Positions 25,757 through 35,490 of a stretch of DNA of 64,000 nt are shown piece by piece. The position numbers and the translations under genes were made by a program. The stretch's first letter is position 1. Each line of letters begins with the position of its first letter. The notes under the pieces were generated by a model. The model saw only the letters and a list, made by a program, of their open reading frames with translations, did no database searches and was not told where the DNA came from. The stretch comes from GCA-2683825 sp965662355 (GTDB lineage Bacteria > Planctomycetota > UBA1135 > GCA-002686595), in assembly GCA_965662355.1 (NCBI GenBank), contig CBFIHP010000007.1, forward strand, positions 62,001-126,000. The letters are read 5' to 3'.

Positions 25757-26257
25757 TCAAGAGCCCTCCACAGGCGAGTGCGTTTCCCGCGGGTCGCTAT
25801 CGTGCGGAGCATCGTCGGGAGCATATCCAAGCTCCTGCATGACGCTGCGCTCCGCCGCGCGCATGCGCTCTCGATCCACATCTTCGTGATCGTCGTAGCC
25901 ACAGAGATGCAACGCCCCGTGAACGATGTAGAGGAGGAGTTCGCGTTCGAAAGCCACTCCGCGCTCGGCGGCCACAACGCGCGCGCGGTCGACGGACACG
26001 TAGAGTTCGCCGGCCGGACCGTCCTCGTCCTCGCCGAGGTCGAAACTGATCACATCGGTCAGCGTGGGATCACCGAGATGGGCTTCGTGCATCTCCGCCA
26101 GGACAGGGTCGCTGACGAAGACGACCGAGAGTCCACAGCAGGGCCGCTGACCGTGGCGCAGGGCCGCGTGGACGGCCTCCAGCACCGCTTCGTCGGCAAG
26201 CGAAGGGGTCCCCTCGATGCTCCAATGAACCTCGCTAGCGCCAGGAGCTTCGCTCAC
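25757..26257 (-). CDS. ybeY: Endoribonuclease YbeY (rRNA maturation factor)
   Basis: 166 residues with a GTG start at 26257 that overlaps the phoH stop as GTGA. The zinc-binding motif 'HGALHLCGYDDHED' (three His) is the family's signature, preceded by 'TDVISFDLGE'. YbeY is a single-strand endoribonuclease for 16S rRNA 3'-end maturation and ribosome quality control. The N-terminal 'MSEAPGASEVHWSIEG' is a short extension of variable sequence, and the C-terminal 25 residues are acidic. Coupling to a PhoH-like ATPase is the common bacterial arrangement. Confidence 0.94.
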   Translation of the reverse strand: MSEAPGASEVHWSIEGTPSLADEAVLEAVHAALRHGQRPCCGLSVVFVSDPVLAEMHEAHLGDPTLTDVISFDLGEDEDGPAGELYVSVDRARVVAAERGVAFERELLLYIVHGALHLCGYDDHEDVDRERMRAAERSVMQELGYAPDDAPHDSDPRETHSPVEGS

Positions 26258-27333
26258 GCGCTGGAGCCCTCCCCATCCCTGGAATCCCTGGCCTCTCCGC
26301 GGTGGGGCTCGGGACTACCGGAACTGGTCTCGTACGCCCGTACGATCTGCTCCACGAGCGGGTGGCGCACGATGTCCTTGAGGGTGAATTCCACGACACC
26401 GATCCCCGCATGGCCCCGGAGGCGGCGCACGGCATCGTTCAGGCCGCTCTTTTGATCGCGGTGGAGGTCGGTCTGCGTCGGATCGCCCGTGACGACCATG
26501 CACGAGCCCTCGCCCAGGCGTGTGAGGAACATCTTCATCTGGGCGACGGTCGTGTTCTGGGCTTCGTCGAGGATGACGAAGGAGTTGGCCAGGGTGCGTC
26601 CGCGCATGTAAGCGAGCGGGGCGATCTCGATCACGCCTGCTTCCTCGAGCCGGCTGGCTTCCTCGAAGCCGATCATCTCGAAGAGCGCGTCATAGACGGG
26701 GCGCATGTACGGACTCAACTTGGCCTGCAAGTCGCCCGGCAGGAAGCCCAGGTTTTCTCCCGCCTCGACGACCGGACGCGTGATCACGAGGCGTCGGCAC
26801 GCTCCGCTGCGCATGCGGCGCACGGCGGCTGCAACGGCCAAGAAGGTCTTGCCCGTACCGGCGACGCCGCAACCGAAGGTCAGTGTGTTCTCCTCGATCG
26901 ATTCCAGGTAGCGCCGTTGCGAAGCCGAGCGCGGTTCGATCGCGCGCAGCCGCACGTTCAGCTTCGTGGGCTTCACCTCGTGCCGACTGGCGTGTGTGTC
27001 GACCCCGCGCTCCAGGGATTCCGGCGGGCGCGCGAAAGCCGCACGCGTGTCCTCGCGCAGCTCTTCATCCACCTTCCCGCCCTTGGGAATCAGGATCTCC
27101 TCGACTGTCGCGGGGTCGAGCAGACGACCTTTGCGCAGCTTGCCCAGAAGATGCTCGAGGCGACGTTGGGCCTCGACAATCGCGGCGTCGTCGCCCTTCA
27201 GGCGCAGGTTGCCCGCACGCGTATAGATCTCGATGTCGAGCGACTGGCGCAAGAGCTTCGCGTGACGGTCGTACGGTCCGAGGACCTGGATGGCTTCCTC
27301 GTGGGAGCGGAGGGGGATGGTGATCTCGATCAA
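26254..27333 (-). CDS. PhoH-like (YbeZ) P-loop ATPase
   Basis: 359 residues. The start is a TTG at 27333 with AAGGA nine bases upstream; no better in-frame ATG exists before the conserved fold. An N-terminal KH-like stretch (about 12-70) precedes the PhoH domain. Walker A 'GVAGTGKT' is at 156-163; 'TRPVVEAGENLGFLPGDL' and Walker B 'FVILDEAQNTT' follow, then 'VVTGDPTQTDL'. The family is an RNA-linked ATPase or helicase that works with YbeY, which follows with a 4-bp overlap. cdsA ends 25 bp upstream, so this gene is probably in the same operon. Confidence 0.92.
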   Translation of the reverse strand: MIEITIPLRSHEEAIQVLGPYDRHAKLLRQSLDIEIYTRAGNLRLKGDDAAIVEAQRRLEHLLGKLRKGRLLDPATVEEILIPKGGKVDEELREDTRAAFARPPESLERGVDTHASRHEVKPTKLNVRLRAIEPRSASQRRYLESIEENTLTFGCGVAGTGKTFLAVAAAVRRMRSGACRRLVITRPVVEAGENLGFLPGDLQAKLSPYMRPVYDALFEMIGFEEASRLEEAGVIEIAPLAYMRGRTLANSFVILDEAQNTTVAQMKMFLTRLGEGSCMVVTGDPTQTDLHRDQKSGLNDAVRRLRGHAGIGVVEFTLKDIVRHPLVEQIVRAYETSSGSPEPHRGEARDSRDGEGSSA

Positions 27334-27358
27334 GGTGCTGTTCCTTATACGTTCCTCA

Positions 27359-28228
27359 TCAGCTCACGACGAGGGGCAACAAAAAAACGGCCGTGGGAAC
27401 GGTGAAGAGGAAGCTGTCGAGGACGTCCAGAACACCACCCGCCGCTCCGACCCAGGTGCTGGAGTCCTTGACGCCAGCGTTGCGTTTCACCCAGCTCTCG
27501 GCGAGGTCGCCGGCCTGGGCACTCAGGTTCAAGGTGGCCCCGAAGACCGCGCCCAGGAGCGCGTGCGAGGAATCGATGATCAGGGGCATGCAGATCGCAC
27601 CGGCGACGCTTCCGGCCACGAGCGAAGCGACACATCCCGCAACGGTTTTGCCAGGCGAAAGCTTCGGGAAGGGGTGGCGCCTGCCGATCTTACGCCCCAC
27701 GAAGTACCCGAAGATGTCGCCGATCTTCGAGAGGATGACGAGGAGCACCAATCCCCCCGTGCCATAGACCAGGCCCAAGGGCACGAGCGCAAAGAGCGAG
27801 GGAAAGATCCACAGGGAAAGGCCGATGGCCCAGCGAGCGCGCTCGCGCCCCTCGCCGCTGCCGAAGACGGCGCGATAGAGGGCATCGATGTTCAAGAGCA
27901 GCGTCAGCCCAAGGGAGATCCCGTACCACAGAGCGATCTTGCTCGTGCCCATCTCACTCGCGCCTATCACGCCCATGTCCAGGGTGTGCAGCAGCCCGAA
28001 AGCCGGCACCAGCCCCGCAGCGAAAACGGACACGAACAACGCCCGGTACAGATGCATGCTCGCCAGTCGCCCCATGCGCGAGGCCTCCAGGGCACACAGA
28101 AGTGCCAGGCCGAAGGCTGCGTACAGGGGACCGTGGCCGGGGGCCGCGCGAGTGTCCGCATACAGCAGCCCCGCGGCCCCGAGGGCCAGGAGCGCTCCGG
28201 TTAAGACGCGGCGCGCGAGTGAACTCAT
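27359..28228 (-). CDS. cdsA: Phosphatidate cytidylyltransferase (CDP-diacylglycerol synthase)
   Basis: 289 residues with about seven hydrophobic segments. 'KIGDIFGYFVGRKIG' and 'LSPGKTVAGCVASL' are the family's membrane-embedded substrate segments. The C-terminal signature reads 'SWVKRNAGVKDSSTWVGAAGG' followed by 'VLDVLDS'. The PROSITE CDS pattern expects H-G-G and D-R-x-D there, so the His and the Arg are replaced by Ala and Val. The other conserved residues (S, K-R, K-D, D-x-x-D) are kept. It makes CDP-diacylglycerol from phosphatidate and CTP. It lies between uppS and phoH in the operon, the usual uppS-cdsA pairing. Confidence 0.88.
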   Translation of the reverse strand: MSSLARRVLTGALLALGAAGLLYADTRAAPGHGPLYAAFGLALLCALEASRMGRLASMHLYRALFVSVFAAGLVPAFGLLHTLDMGVIGASEMGTSKIALWYGISLGLTLLLNIDALYRAVFGSGEGRERARWAIGLSLWIFPSLFALVPLGLVYGTGGLVLLVILSKIGDIFGYFVGRKIGRRHPFPKLSPGKTVAGCVASLVAGSVAGAICMPLIIDSSHALLGAVFGATLNLSAQAGDLAESWVKRNAGVKDSSTWVGAAGGVLDVLDSFLFTVPTAVFLLPLVVS

Positions 28229-28268
28229 GGAGCGGTGTGAGTCATGTCGGGGCCACGCAAGCCAGGCC

Positions 28269-29105
28269 CTAACCCTTCACGGCTCCGTTGGCCTGGGCCG
28301 CTGCGGGCTTGTCGGGTAACGCCCCGTACTTGCGCACGCGCGCTGCGTATGCCTCGATCGCCCGCACGAGCTCCTGTTCGCGAAACTCCGGCCAACAGAC
28401 TTCCGAAACGTAGAGTTCCGAGTACGAGACCTGCCACAGGAGAAAGTTCGAGAGACGCATCTCGCCGGCGGTGCGAATCAGAAGGTCGGGGTCCGGTGTC
28501 GTGGGATCGTAGAGATAACTGCGCAGCGTCTCTTCATCGATCGACGCAGGATCGAGCCGACCGGCCTTCACGTCGTAGGCGACATCGCGCACGGCGTCGG
28601 CCAGTTCGGCACGCGAACCATAGGACAGAGCCAACCGCAGGAGCATGCCGTTATTCCCGCTGGTCAGCTTTTCGGTGCTGCGCAGCTCGTCGAGCGCGGG
28701 TTCCGGCAAGTCGTCCAGGCGGCCGATGCCGCGCAGCCGAACGTCGTTGTCCATCAGCGTCTTGCGTTCCCCCACGAGGAAGAGGCGCAGAAGGCGCATC
28801 AGATAGCGCACTTCGGGGCGCGGACGCTTCCAGTTCTCAACGGAAAAGGCGTAGAGCGTAAGGCTCTTGACCCCCATGCGCGCACACGTGGTCGTCGTTT
28901 CGCGCACGGAATCGATGCCCTCACGGTGTCCGAAGATGCGACGCTTGCCCTTCTCCTGGGCCCAGCGCCCGTTGCCATCCATGATGATGGCGATGTGCTC
29001 GGGGAAAGCGCCATCGAGCTGGGGGCGCACGATCTCGGGACCGGACCTGTCCTTGGTCTCCAGGCTGGCCTCGCCATGCCCTTCCGTCTTCGCGCGTTGG
29101 CTCAT
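28269..29105 (-). CDS. uppS: Isoprenyl transferase (undecaprenyl diphosphate synthase)
   Basis: 278 residues from an ATG at 29105 with AGGGAAGG upstream; a longer frame to 29147 would run into purA. Cis-prenyltransferase motifs are present: 'IAIIMDGNGRWA' with the catalytic Asp, 'RIFGHREGID', 'LTLYAFSVENWKRP', 'DLLIRTAGEMRLSNFLLWQ' and 'YSELYV'. It builds the C55 lipid carrier for peptidoglycan and O-antigen synthesis. The C-terminal tail ('PAAAQANGAVKG') is extra. It lies 13 bp after purA and 40 bp before cdsA. Confidence 0.95.
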   Translation of the reverse strand: MSQRAKTEGHGEASLETKDRSGPEIVRPQLDGAFPEHIAIIMDGNGRWAQEKGKRRIFGHREGIDSVRETTTTCARMGVKSLTLYAFSVENWKRPRPEVRYLMRLLRLFLVGERKTLMDNDVRLRGIGRLDDLPEPALDELRSTEKLTSGNNGMLLRLALSYGSRAELADAVRDVAYDVKAGRLDPASIDEETLRSYLYDPTTPDPDLLIRTAGEMRLSNFLLWQVSYSELYVSEVCWPEFREQELVRAIEAYAARVRKYGALPDKPAAAQANGAVKG

Positions 29106-29118
29106 GGACGCCTTCCCT

Positions 29119-30444
<1,326 letters not shown>

Positions 30445-30666
30445 GTCGAGAAGGAGTGGGCTTTGGTAAGCGGCTGCTAGTAAGGGCTCTGGGCGACCAC
30501 GGTATTGGCGCCGGGGGATTCTCGTCGGCCCGCAAAGGCGGGACAAGCCCGAGGCTGATCTTCTGCCGTTCTTGTCGGTGAACTTCGCGCGGCGCTCACC
30601 GCTCGCAACCCGATCAAGCTACACGAGTTGGCACCCCGAAGGGCAGAGAAAGGCCGGTTGCGCGCC

Positions 30667-32274
30667 CTAGCCTCGCCCGTAGCCACCCCCACCGGGGGTA
30701 TCGACGCGCAGGAGCGTACCGGCCTCGACTCGCCCCGACCAGTTGCCCGGGAGCGTCTCGCGTTTTCCGGCTCGCTCGCGGGAAAGCACGCCCGGGCGTC
30801 CCGGGGCGCCACCGGCGAGACCCCAGGGGCCTTTTCGCTGGCGCTGACCGACGAATGAGGCGTGGGCGGGTTCGAGGAAGACCAGGCGCTTGGTCAACCC
30901 GTCGCCCCCCCGGTGCTGGCCCTTGCCCCCCGAATTGCGCCGCGCTTCGAGCGAGAGGAGACGCACGGGGTAGCTGAGCTCGAGCTCTTCCACCGGGGTG
31001 TTGCGCGTATTCGTCATGTGGGTCTGCACGACGTGGGCCCCGGGCCCCTGGAGAGAGGCGCCAGCGCCGCCGGGGCTGGTCTCGTAGTAGGCGTAGGGCT
31101 CGCGGGTGGAGCTCGAGGCCCCAAGTGGCCCACCGAAGGTCAGGTTGCTCATCGTCCCGGCGCTGGCAGCGGGGATGCGCTCGCCACAGAGCTCCGCGAA
31201 GGCCCCGAGGAGCGTGTCTACCAGTCTCTGGCTCGTCTCGACGTTGCCCGCAGCCACTCCGGAGGGGTAGGTGGCGTCACACACCGTGCCCTTCCGCGTC
31301 AACACCTCGACCGGGCGCAGAATCCCATCGTTGGTCGGGGTGAACTCCGGTAGCAGCGTGCGCAAGACGTAGAAAATGGCCGACAAGGCAACGGCGCGGG
31401 TCGCATTCAAGGAGCTCTCCGGGGCCGCATCGGTCTCACGGAAATCGCACAACAAGCGCTCGCCATTCTTGGCCAGCGTGACCCGGATCCAGACCGCATC
31501 CCCCGCCGGTGTTTCCAGCTGGTCCTCGAAACGGACGGTTCGATCGGGAAGGCTGCGCAAGAGTTCGCGCGTCAGACGCTCGGTCCAGTCCATCAGCTCG
31601 CCAGCGCGTGTTCGCAGCTCGTCGAGACCGTATTCGGTCGCGAGATCCACGAGCCGCTTCGCGCCGATGCGATTGGTCGACCATTGCGCCAGCAAATCGC
31701 CTTGTCGTTCGTGGGGCACGCGCATGTTCGCGAGAAAGAGCGACAGCATCTCACGATCCACCTCGCCGGCGCGCACGAGCCGCACGGGCGGAATGCGCAG
31801 GCCCTCGCCGTGCACGTCACCGACCGCCGCCATCGAGCCCGGCTCGGAGCCGCCGACATCGGCGTGGTGGGCGCGGTTGGCACAATAGAAGTCGGCTCGT
31901 GTGCTGCCTTCGAGGAACACGGGCGAGACCAACGTGATGTCGGGCAGGTGCGTGCCGCCCGCATAGGGATCGTTGAGACAAACCGCATCGCCCGGCTCCA
32001 TGTCGATCGTGTCGATCGCCGCACGCACGCTCATGGGGGTCGAGCCCAGGTGAATAGGCAAGTGCGCCGCCTGGCCGATCATGCGTCCCTCTCCATCGAA
32101 GAGCGCACACGAGAAGTCGCGGCGTTCGCGAATGTTGGGCGACAGACTCGAGCGCAGTAGCACGGCTCCCATCTCCTCGGCAGCGGCTGCGAAGAGGTGG
32201 TGAAAAACGTCCAGGCGAACGGGGTCGAGCACGCGCTTGCGTTTACCGGAACTCTTCTTCGCCCGCCTGGCCAT
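30667..32274 (-). CDS. Hydantoinase B / 5-oxoprolinase family protein
   Basis: 535 residues from an ATG at 32274 that shares its first base with the stop of the upstream gene (TGATG). The family is evident from 'ENIRERRDFSCALFD'-type text near the N-terminus (here 'SPNIRERRDFSCALFD'), 'AAHLPIHLGSTP', 'GDAVCLNDPYAGGTHLPDI', 'ANRAHHADVGG' and the C-terminal 'GGKGQHRGGDGL'. HyuB proteins normally pair with an ATP-binding HyuA to open cyclic amides such as hydantoins, 5-oxoproline or caprolactam. No HyuA gene is in this window, so the substrate is open. Confidence 0.88.
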   Translation of the reverse strand: MARRAKKSSGKRKRVLDPVRLDVFHHLFAAAAEEMGAVLLRSSLSPNIRERRDFSCALFDGEGRMIGQAAHLPIHLGSTPMSVRAAIDTIDMEPGDAVCLNDPYAGGTHLPDITLVSPVFLEGSTRADFYCANRAHHADVGGSEPGSMAAVGDVHGEGLRIPPVRLVRAGEVDREMLSLFLANMRVPHERQGDLLAQWSTNRIGAKRLVDLATEYGLDELRTRAGELMDWTERLTRELLRSLPDRTVRFEDQLETPAGDAVWIRVTLAKNGERLLCDFRETDAAPESSLNATRAVALSAIFYVLRTLLPEFTPTNDGILRPVEVLTRKGTVCDATYPSGVAAGNVETSQRLVDTLLGAFAELCGERIPAASAGTMSNLTFGGPLGASSSTREPYAYYETSPGGAGASLQGPGAHVVQTHMTNTRNTPVEELELSYPVRLLSLEARRNSGGKGQHRGGDGLTKRLVFLEPAHASFVGQRQRKGPWGLAGGAPGRPGVLSRERAGKRETLPGNWSGRVEAGTLLRVDTPGGGGYGRG

Positions 32275-33794
32275 CAACGATCGTCGTCGGGATAGTCGAG
32301 AATCTCGTAGGGCACGTAATCGAGCACTTCCCAGCGAATCAAGGGGATGATGTCGACCGACTGACCGTTCGAGCGGCGCCAGACGACCGAGCGCACGGTA
32401 CGCACGAGTCCGTGCCCCTCGGCTTCCTCACGTTCGATTTCATCACGCGATCCCTGGTTATCGAACTGCTCTTTCCCCGTGGTCTTGCGCGCGGTGATGT
32501 AGATCGAAAAGACGTTGCTCTCGGTCTTGAGGTGCGCCAGCACCTCACCCTGAATGATGGGCTCGAGCCTGTCCCAACCGTCGATCTCAGCAATCTCCCC
32601 GGGCGCACTGAAGTACTGATGGGTCAGGATCTCCTCGCCGTACTCGTCCAGCAGCGGATCCTCTTCGTCATCCGCTTCCGCGGCTTCCTCGTCCTCTTCG
32701 TTGCGAAACTCGATGACGGCCTCCCAGAAGCGCGGGGGTACGTCGCGACTGTCCATGAGGCCCGCAAGCACGGCCACGGGCGCGGTGTTGACGTTGATGC
32801 CGGCGCCGGTTCCGGGAGAGGACTCCGAGTCGGCCCCTCCGGGAGCAGTTCCGGGAGCACTTCCGGGGGTGTTGTTGGGGGGTGCTGCCGCATCGGGAGG
32901 CGTCGCTTCGCCGTCGAGAGGCGGAGTTTCACCGGGAGGATCGTCGCCCTGTGGGTTCTGGTCGCCCTGGTCCCCTGGATTGTCCTGGTTCGAGCTACTG
33001 ATCACTTCGTCGAGGGTGCCGATAGACGACCAAACCGTCAGGAACGCCCCGAGGGAGTGCACGACGCGGTCGTTCTCGTCCCTGTAGTCGCGGAAGACGT
33101 CCTCCGGGAACAACTCCGGATCGAGAGCAACGAGCTCGCGCAAGGACCAGGGCAAACCGATGTCCTCGTTGTCCTCGTCATCCGAGACCAGAACCGGGTT
33201 GGGCAGGTACTGGTCCTCGCGGCGGTTCATGAATTCGAGAATCGCACGCGCCATGCTTTCGGAGTCGACGCTGCTGATCTCGCCCTGGGTGCCCATGCGC
33301 GAGAACTCGATGACGCGTGCCAGGCGATCGAAAGCCCGCTCGGCTTCCTCTTCGTTTTCGGTCAAGAGCGAGAGCACGTTGAACTTCGAGTCCTCGTCCT
33401 GGATGAAGATGCGCAACTGCAGGTCGTTCATCGAGGTGCGCTCGGGCTTCGCCCATTCATCCTCGCGAGAGTCGACGGGCCCCTCTTCCCCTCCACCGGG
33501 AGCCGCTGGCGCCCCGGGAAGCCCGGCCTGCTCCCCGCCAGTATCCGCCGCCGCCTCCGCATCCGACTTCAAGTCCTCGTACACGCGCAGGAGCGCGGAC
33601 TCGATGGCGTGGTCCATCACGATCAAGGTCTCCTCGTTCCGCGCGACGCGGGCGCCGGTAACGGTCGAGTACTTGATCTGGGCCAGGATCAGGATCAGCA
33701 CCAGGAGCACCATGGTGCTGAGCATCAAGGCGGCACCCCGGCGAGCGGGGTGACCCCTTGGATCGCGGCAAAGGCTCGGATGGGGGCTCTTCAT
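32274..33794 (-). CDS. GspK-like type II secretion minor pseudopilin (orphan)
   Basis: 506 residues from an ATG at 33794. The N-terminus 'HPARRGAALMLSTMVLLVLILILAQIKY' is a prepilin-like leader and hydrophobic helix. Two alpha-helical SAM-like regions follow. 'INVNTAPVAVLAGL' is the helix-hairpin-helix signature of GspK, with 'SKFNVLSL' in the first domain. Three low-complexity inserts (Gly/Pro/Glu around 110-125, Gly/Gln/Pro around 285-345, acidic around 380-395) make it longer than E. coli GspK (about 330). No other secretion gene is nearby. It is coupled to the hydantoinase B gene and follows mreB by 84 bp. Confidence 0.78.
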   Translation of the reverse strand: MKSPHPSLCRDPRGHPARRGAALMLSTMVLLVLILILAQIKYSTVTGARVARNEETLIVMDHAIESALLRVYEDLKSDAEAAADTGGEQAGLPGAPAAPGGGEEGPVDSREDEWAKPERTSMNDLQLRIFIQDEDSKFNVLSLLTENEEEAERAFDRLARVIEFSRMGTQGEISSVDSESMARAILEFMNRREDQYLPNPVLVSDDEDNEDIGLPWSLRELVALDPELFPEDVFRDYRDENDRVVHSLGAFLTVWSSIGTLDEVISSSNQDNPGDQGDQNPQGDDPPGETPPLDGEATPPDAAAPPNNTPGSAPGTAPGGADSESSPGTGAGINVNTAPVAVLAGLMDSRDVPPRFWEAVIEFRNEEDEEAAEADDEEDPLLDEYGEEILTHQYFSAPGEIAEIDGWDRLEPIIQGEVLAHLKTESNVFSIYITARKTTGKEQFDNQGSRDEIEREEAEGHGLVRTVRSVVWRRSNGQSVDIIPLIRWEVLDYVPYEILDYPDDDR

Positions 33795-33832
33795 CGTCTT
33801 GGGCGACGATTGTAGGGCCGGGGTCTTCCCAC

Positions 33833-33877
33833 AAGCACCGGAATCTCGAACCGGCAAGCACCGGAATCTCGAACCGG
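33833..33877. repeat. Two tandem copies of a 23-base unit behind mreB
   Basis: The 23-base unit starting at 33833 (AAGCACCGGAATCTCGAACC plus GGC) is repeated at 33856, the second copy lacking only the last base. Each copy contains CCGG-N9-CCGG, which can pair as a small hairpin. They begin directly after the mreB stop codon in the gap to the GspK-like gene. Two copies with no spacers rule out a CRISPR. Role unknown. Confidence 0.75.
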
Positions 33878-33878
33878 A

Positions 33879-34943
33879 CTAGGCCTCGTCGTCCGCTGAC
33901 AGAACGTGAGAGAAGATATCGAGCTTCTCGAGGAAGACACCCGTGCCGCGGGCCACCGCGGTCAGAGGGTCCTCGACGACGTGGGCCGGAATGCCCAGAA
34001 AGTCGCTGACGGCCGGAGCGATACCGTAGAGCAACGCCCCTCCACCGACGATCGTGCAGCCCGAGTCGACGAGATCCGCAGAGATTTCCGGCGGCGTCTC
34101 TTCGAGCACTTGCCGGATCGATTCGCAGATGCGCCGCACGGGCTGTTGCAGGGCCTCGCGAATCTCGATCGAGGTGATCGTGGCACGGGCCGGCAATCCG
34201 GTGACCGTGTCGCGCCCCTTGACCTCCATCGAGAGTTCTTGCTCCATCGGCCAGGCGGAGCCGATGGTCAGCTTGATGCGTTCTGCGGACTGCTCGCCGA
34301 TCATCAGGTTGTGATAACGACGCAGGTGCGAAACGATCGCCTCGTCCATCTCGTCGCCGGCCACACGCAGTGAGGTCGCGACGACAGATCCGGCGAGGGC
34401 GAGCACGGCGACTTCCGTCGTGCCGCCTCCGATGTCGACAATCAAGGAACCGCGGGCTTCGGTGACCGGTAGATCGACGCCGATACCGGCTGCCATCGGC
34501 TCATCGATCAGATAGACACGACGCGCCCCCGCGCGTTCGGCCGAGTGCACGACCGCGCGACGCTCGACATCGGTGATCCCGGTCGGCACCGAGATGACGA
34601 CCTGCGGCTTCACCCAGCTGCGACCTTCGTGAACCTTGCTGATGAAGTAGCGCAGCATCTTCTCGGTCACCTCGAAGTCGGCGATGACTCCGTGGCGCAG
34701 AGGGCGCACTGCTTCGATCGAGCCGGGCGTCTTGCCCAGCATGGCCTTGGCCGCGTTGCCGACCGCCATCCCATCGAGAAGGACTTCGTTCGTTCCCTTC
34801 TTGACCGCGACCACGCTGGGTTCGTTCAGGATGATCCCGCGACCACGGATGCAGACCAACGTGTTGGCCGTTCCCAGGTCGATGCCCATGTCGACCGAGA
34901 AGTTTCCGAGCACCCATTCGAGGGGTTTCAAGACGGTGGCCAT
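33879..34943 (-). CDS. mreB: Rod-shape-determining protein MreB
   Basis: 354 residues from an ATG at 34943; a TTG at 34997 would add 18 residues with no conserved content. Actin-fold motifs are clear: 'DMGIDLGTANTLVCIRGRGI' (phosphate 1), 'LIVDIGGGTTEVAV' (phosphate 2) and 'GCTIVGGGALLYGI' (adenosine). The N-terminal amphipathic stretch 'MATVLKPLEWVLGNF' fits membrane binding. MreB filaments organise lateral wall synthesis. No mreC, mreD or rodA follows, so the gene is separated from its usual cluster. The stop codon is followed at once by the tandem repeat at 33833. Confidence 0.96.
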   Translation of the reverse strand: MATVLKPLEWVLGNFSVDMGIDLGTANTLVCIRGRGIILNEPSVVAVKKGTNEVLLDGMAVGNAAKAMLGKTPGSIEAVRPLRHGVIADFEVTEKMLRYFISKVHEGRSWVKPQVVISVPTGITDVERRAVVHSAERAGARRVYLIDEPMAAGIGVDLPVTEARGSLIVDIGGGTTEVAVLALAGSVVATSLRVAGDEMDEAIVSHLRRYHNLMIGEQSAERIKLTIGSAWPMEQELSMEVKGRDTVTGLPARATITSIEIREALQQPVRRICESIRQVLEETPPEISADLVDSGCTIVGGGALLYGIAPAVSDFLGIPAHVVEDPLTAVARGTGVFLEKLDIFSHVLSADDEA

Positions 34944-35204
34944 GGACGCTGGTACCCCCGTTTGAAGGGAGGGATTTTGAAAGGCGCGATCGATCAAGAG
35001 CGCGGGGAAGAACGTTGCGCAGTCTAGCTATCGGGTGCCGGCGATCAAGCATCGCGGCCCAGGACTTTTTGGCCCAAACGCGGCCGAAAAGCGCTCTGAT
35101 GGGGCGTCTGGGAAGAGGGGCGGGGGCTTGCGTTGGACGCAATACCATCAGGGGACGATCGCCGTCGGCGGCACCGTACTGCACCTCCTGTCGCCGCTTT
35201 GGGC
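34944..35204. other. Gene-free leader between mreB and the small membrane protein
   Basis: With the terminator at 35205, this completes a 320-bp gap. Apart from the candidate promoter at 35021-35048 I see no ORF with a ribosome site, no tRNA and no recognisable riboswitch. Confidence 0.5.
35021..35048 (-). promoter_or_regulatory. Possible sigma-70-type promoter of mreB
   Basis: On the minus strand TTGATC (35043-35048) and TAGACT (35021-35026) are separated by 16 bases, each matching the consensus at four of six positions. They lie about 80 bases upstream of the mreB ATG. It is plausible but unsupported by anything else. Confidence 0.3.
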
Positions 35205-35242
35205 ACAAAAAAACCGGCCCTGGCGCGAACGCCAGGGCCGGT
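35205..35242 (-). terminator. Strong intrinsic terminator
   Basis: A perfect 13-bp stem (35213-35225 with 35230-35242, core CCGGCCCTGGCG) has a TTCG tetraloop on the minus strand and a run of T (35206-35213). It sits 22 bases after the stop of the 71-residue protein, ending that operon on the left. Confidence 0.95.
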
Positions 35243-35263
35243 GTCTCTTGGGTGGGTACTCTT

Positions 35264-35479
35264 CTAGAAGAGTAGGCCCGCTCCGAATGTGCCGAGGAGC
35301 GCGTCGGTGAAGCCGATGGCGACCACGAGGGCGAAGGTCGTCGCTAGGACGATCATCGTGTCCAGGCCTTCGCCGGAGTCCTCGACGACTTCGACATCGG
35401 CTGCGGTGGTCTTCTTGGATTTGGCGCGCGGGGCACGCGCTGCCGAGGGAGCCGCTTGGCGGGGAGTTCTACGTGCCAT
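35264..35479 (-). CDS. Small membrane protein, 71 residues
   Basis: A basic, Ala/Arg/Lys-rich N-terminal half ('MARRTPRQAAPSAARAPRAK') is followed by an acidic 'DVEVVEDSGEG' segment. A single hydrophobic helix follows to the C-terminus ('MIVLATTFALVVAIGFTDALLG'). This reads as a tail-anchored or single-pass protein with its basic part in the cytoplasm. It starts 11 bp after the coiled-coil membrane protein and ends just before the strong terminator, so the two are one unit. I recognise no family. Confidence 0.7.
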   Translation of the reverse strand: MARRTPRQAAPSAARAPRAKSKKTTAADVEVVEDSGEGLDTMIVLATTFALVVAIGFTDALLGTFGAGLLF

Positions 35480-35490
35480 GGTGTTTGTCC

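Noticed and set aside
33833..33877. Possible CRISPR or tRNA-like element
   Set aside because: There are only two direct copies with no spacer, and the CCGGTTCGAGATTCCGG text resembles a tRNA T-arm by chance; no acceptor, D- or anticodon arm surrounds it.
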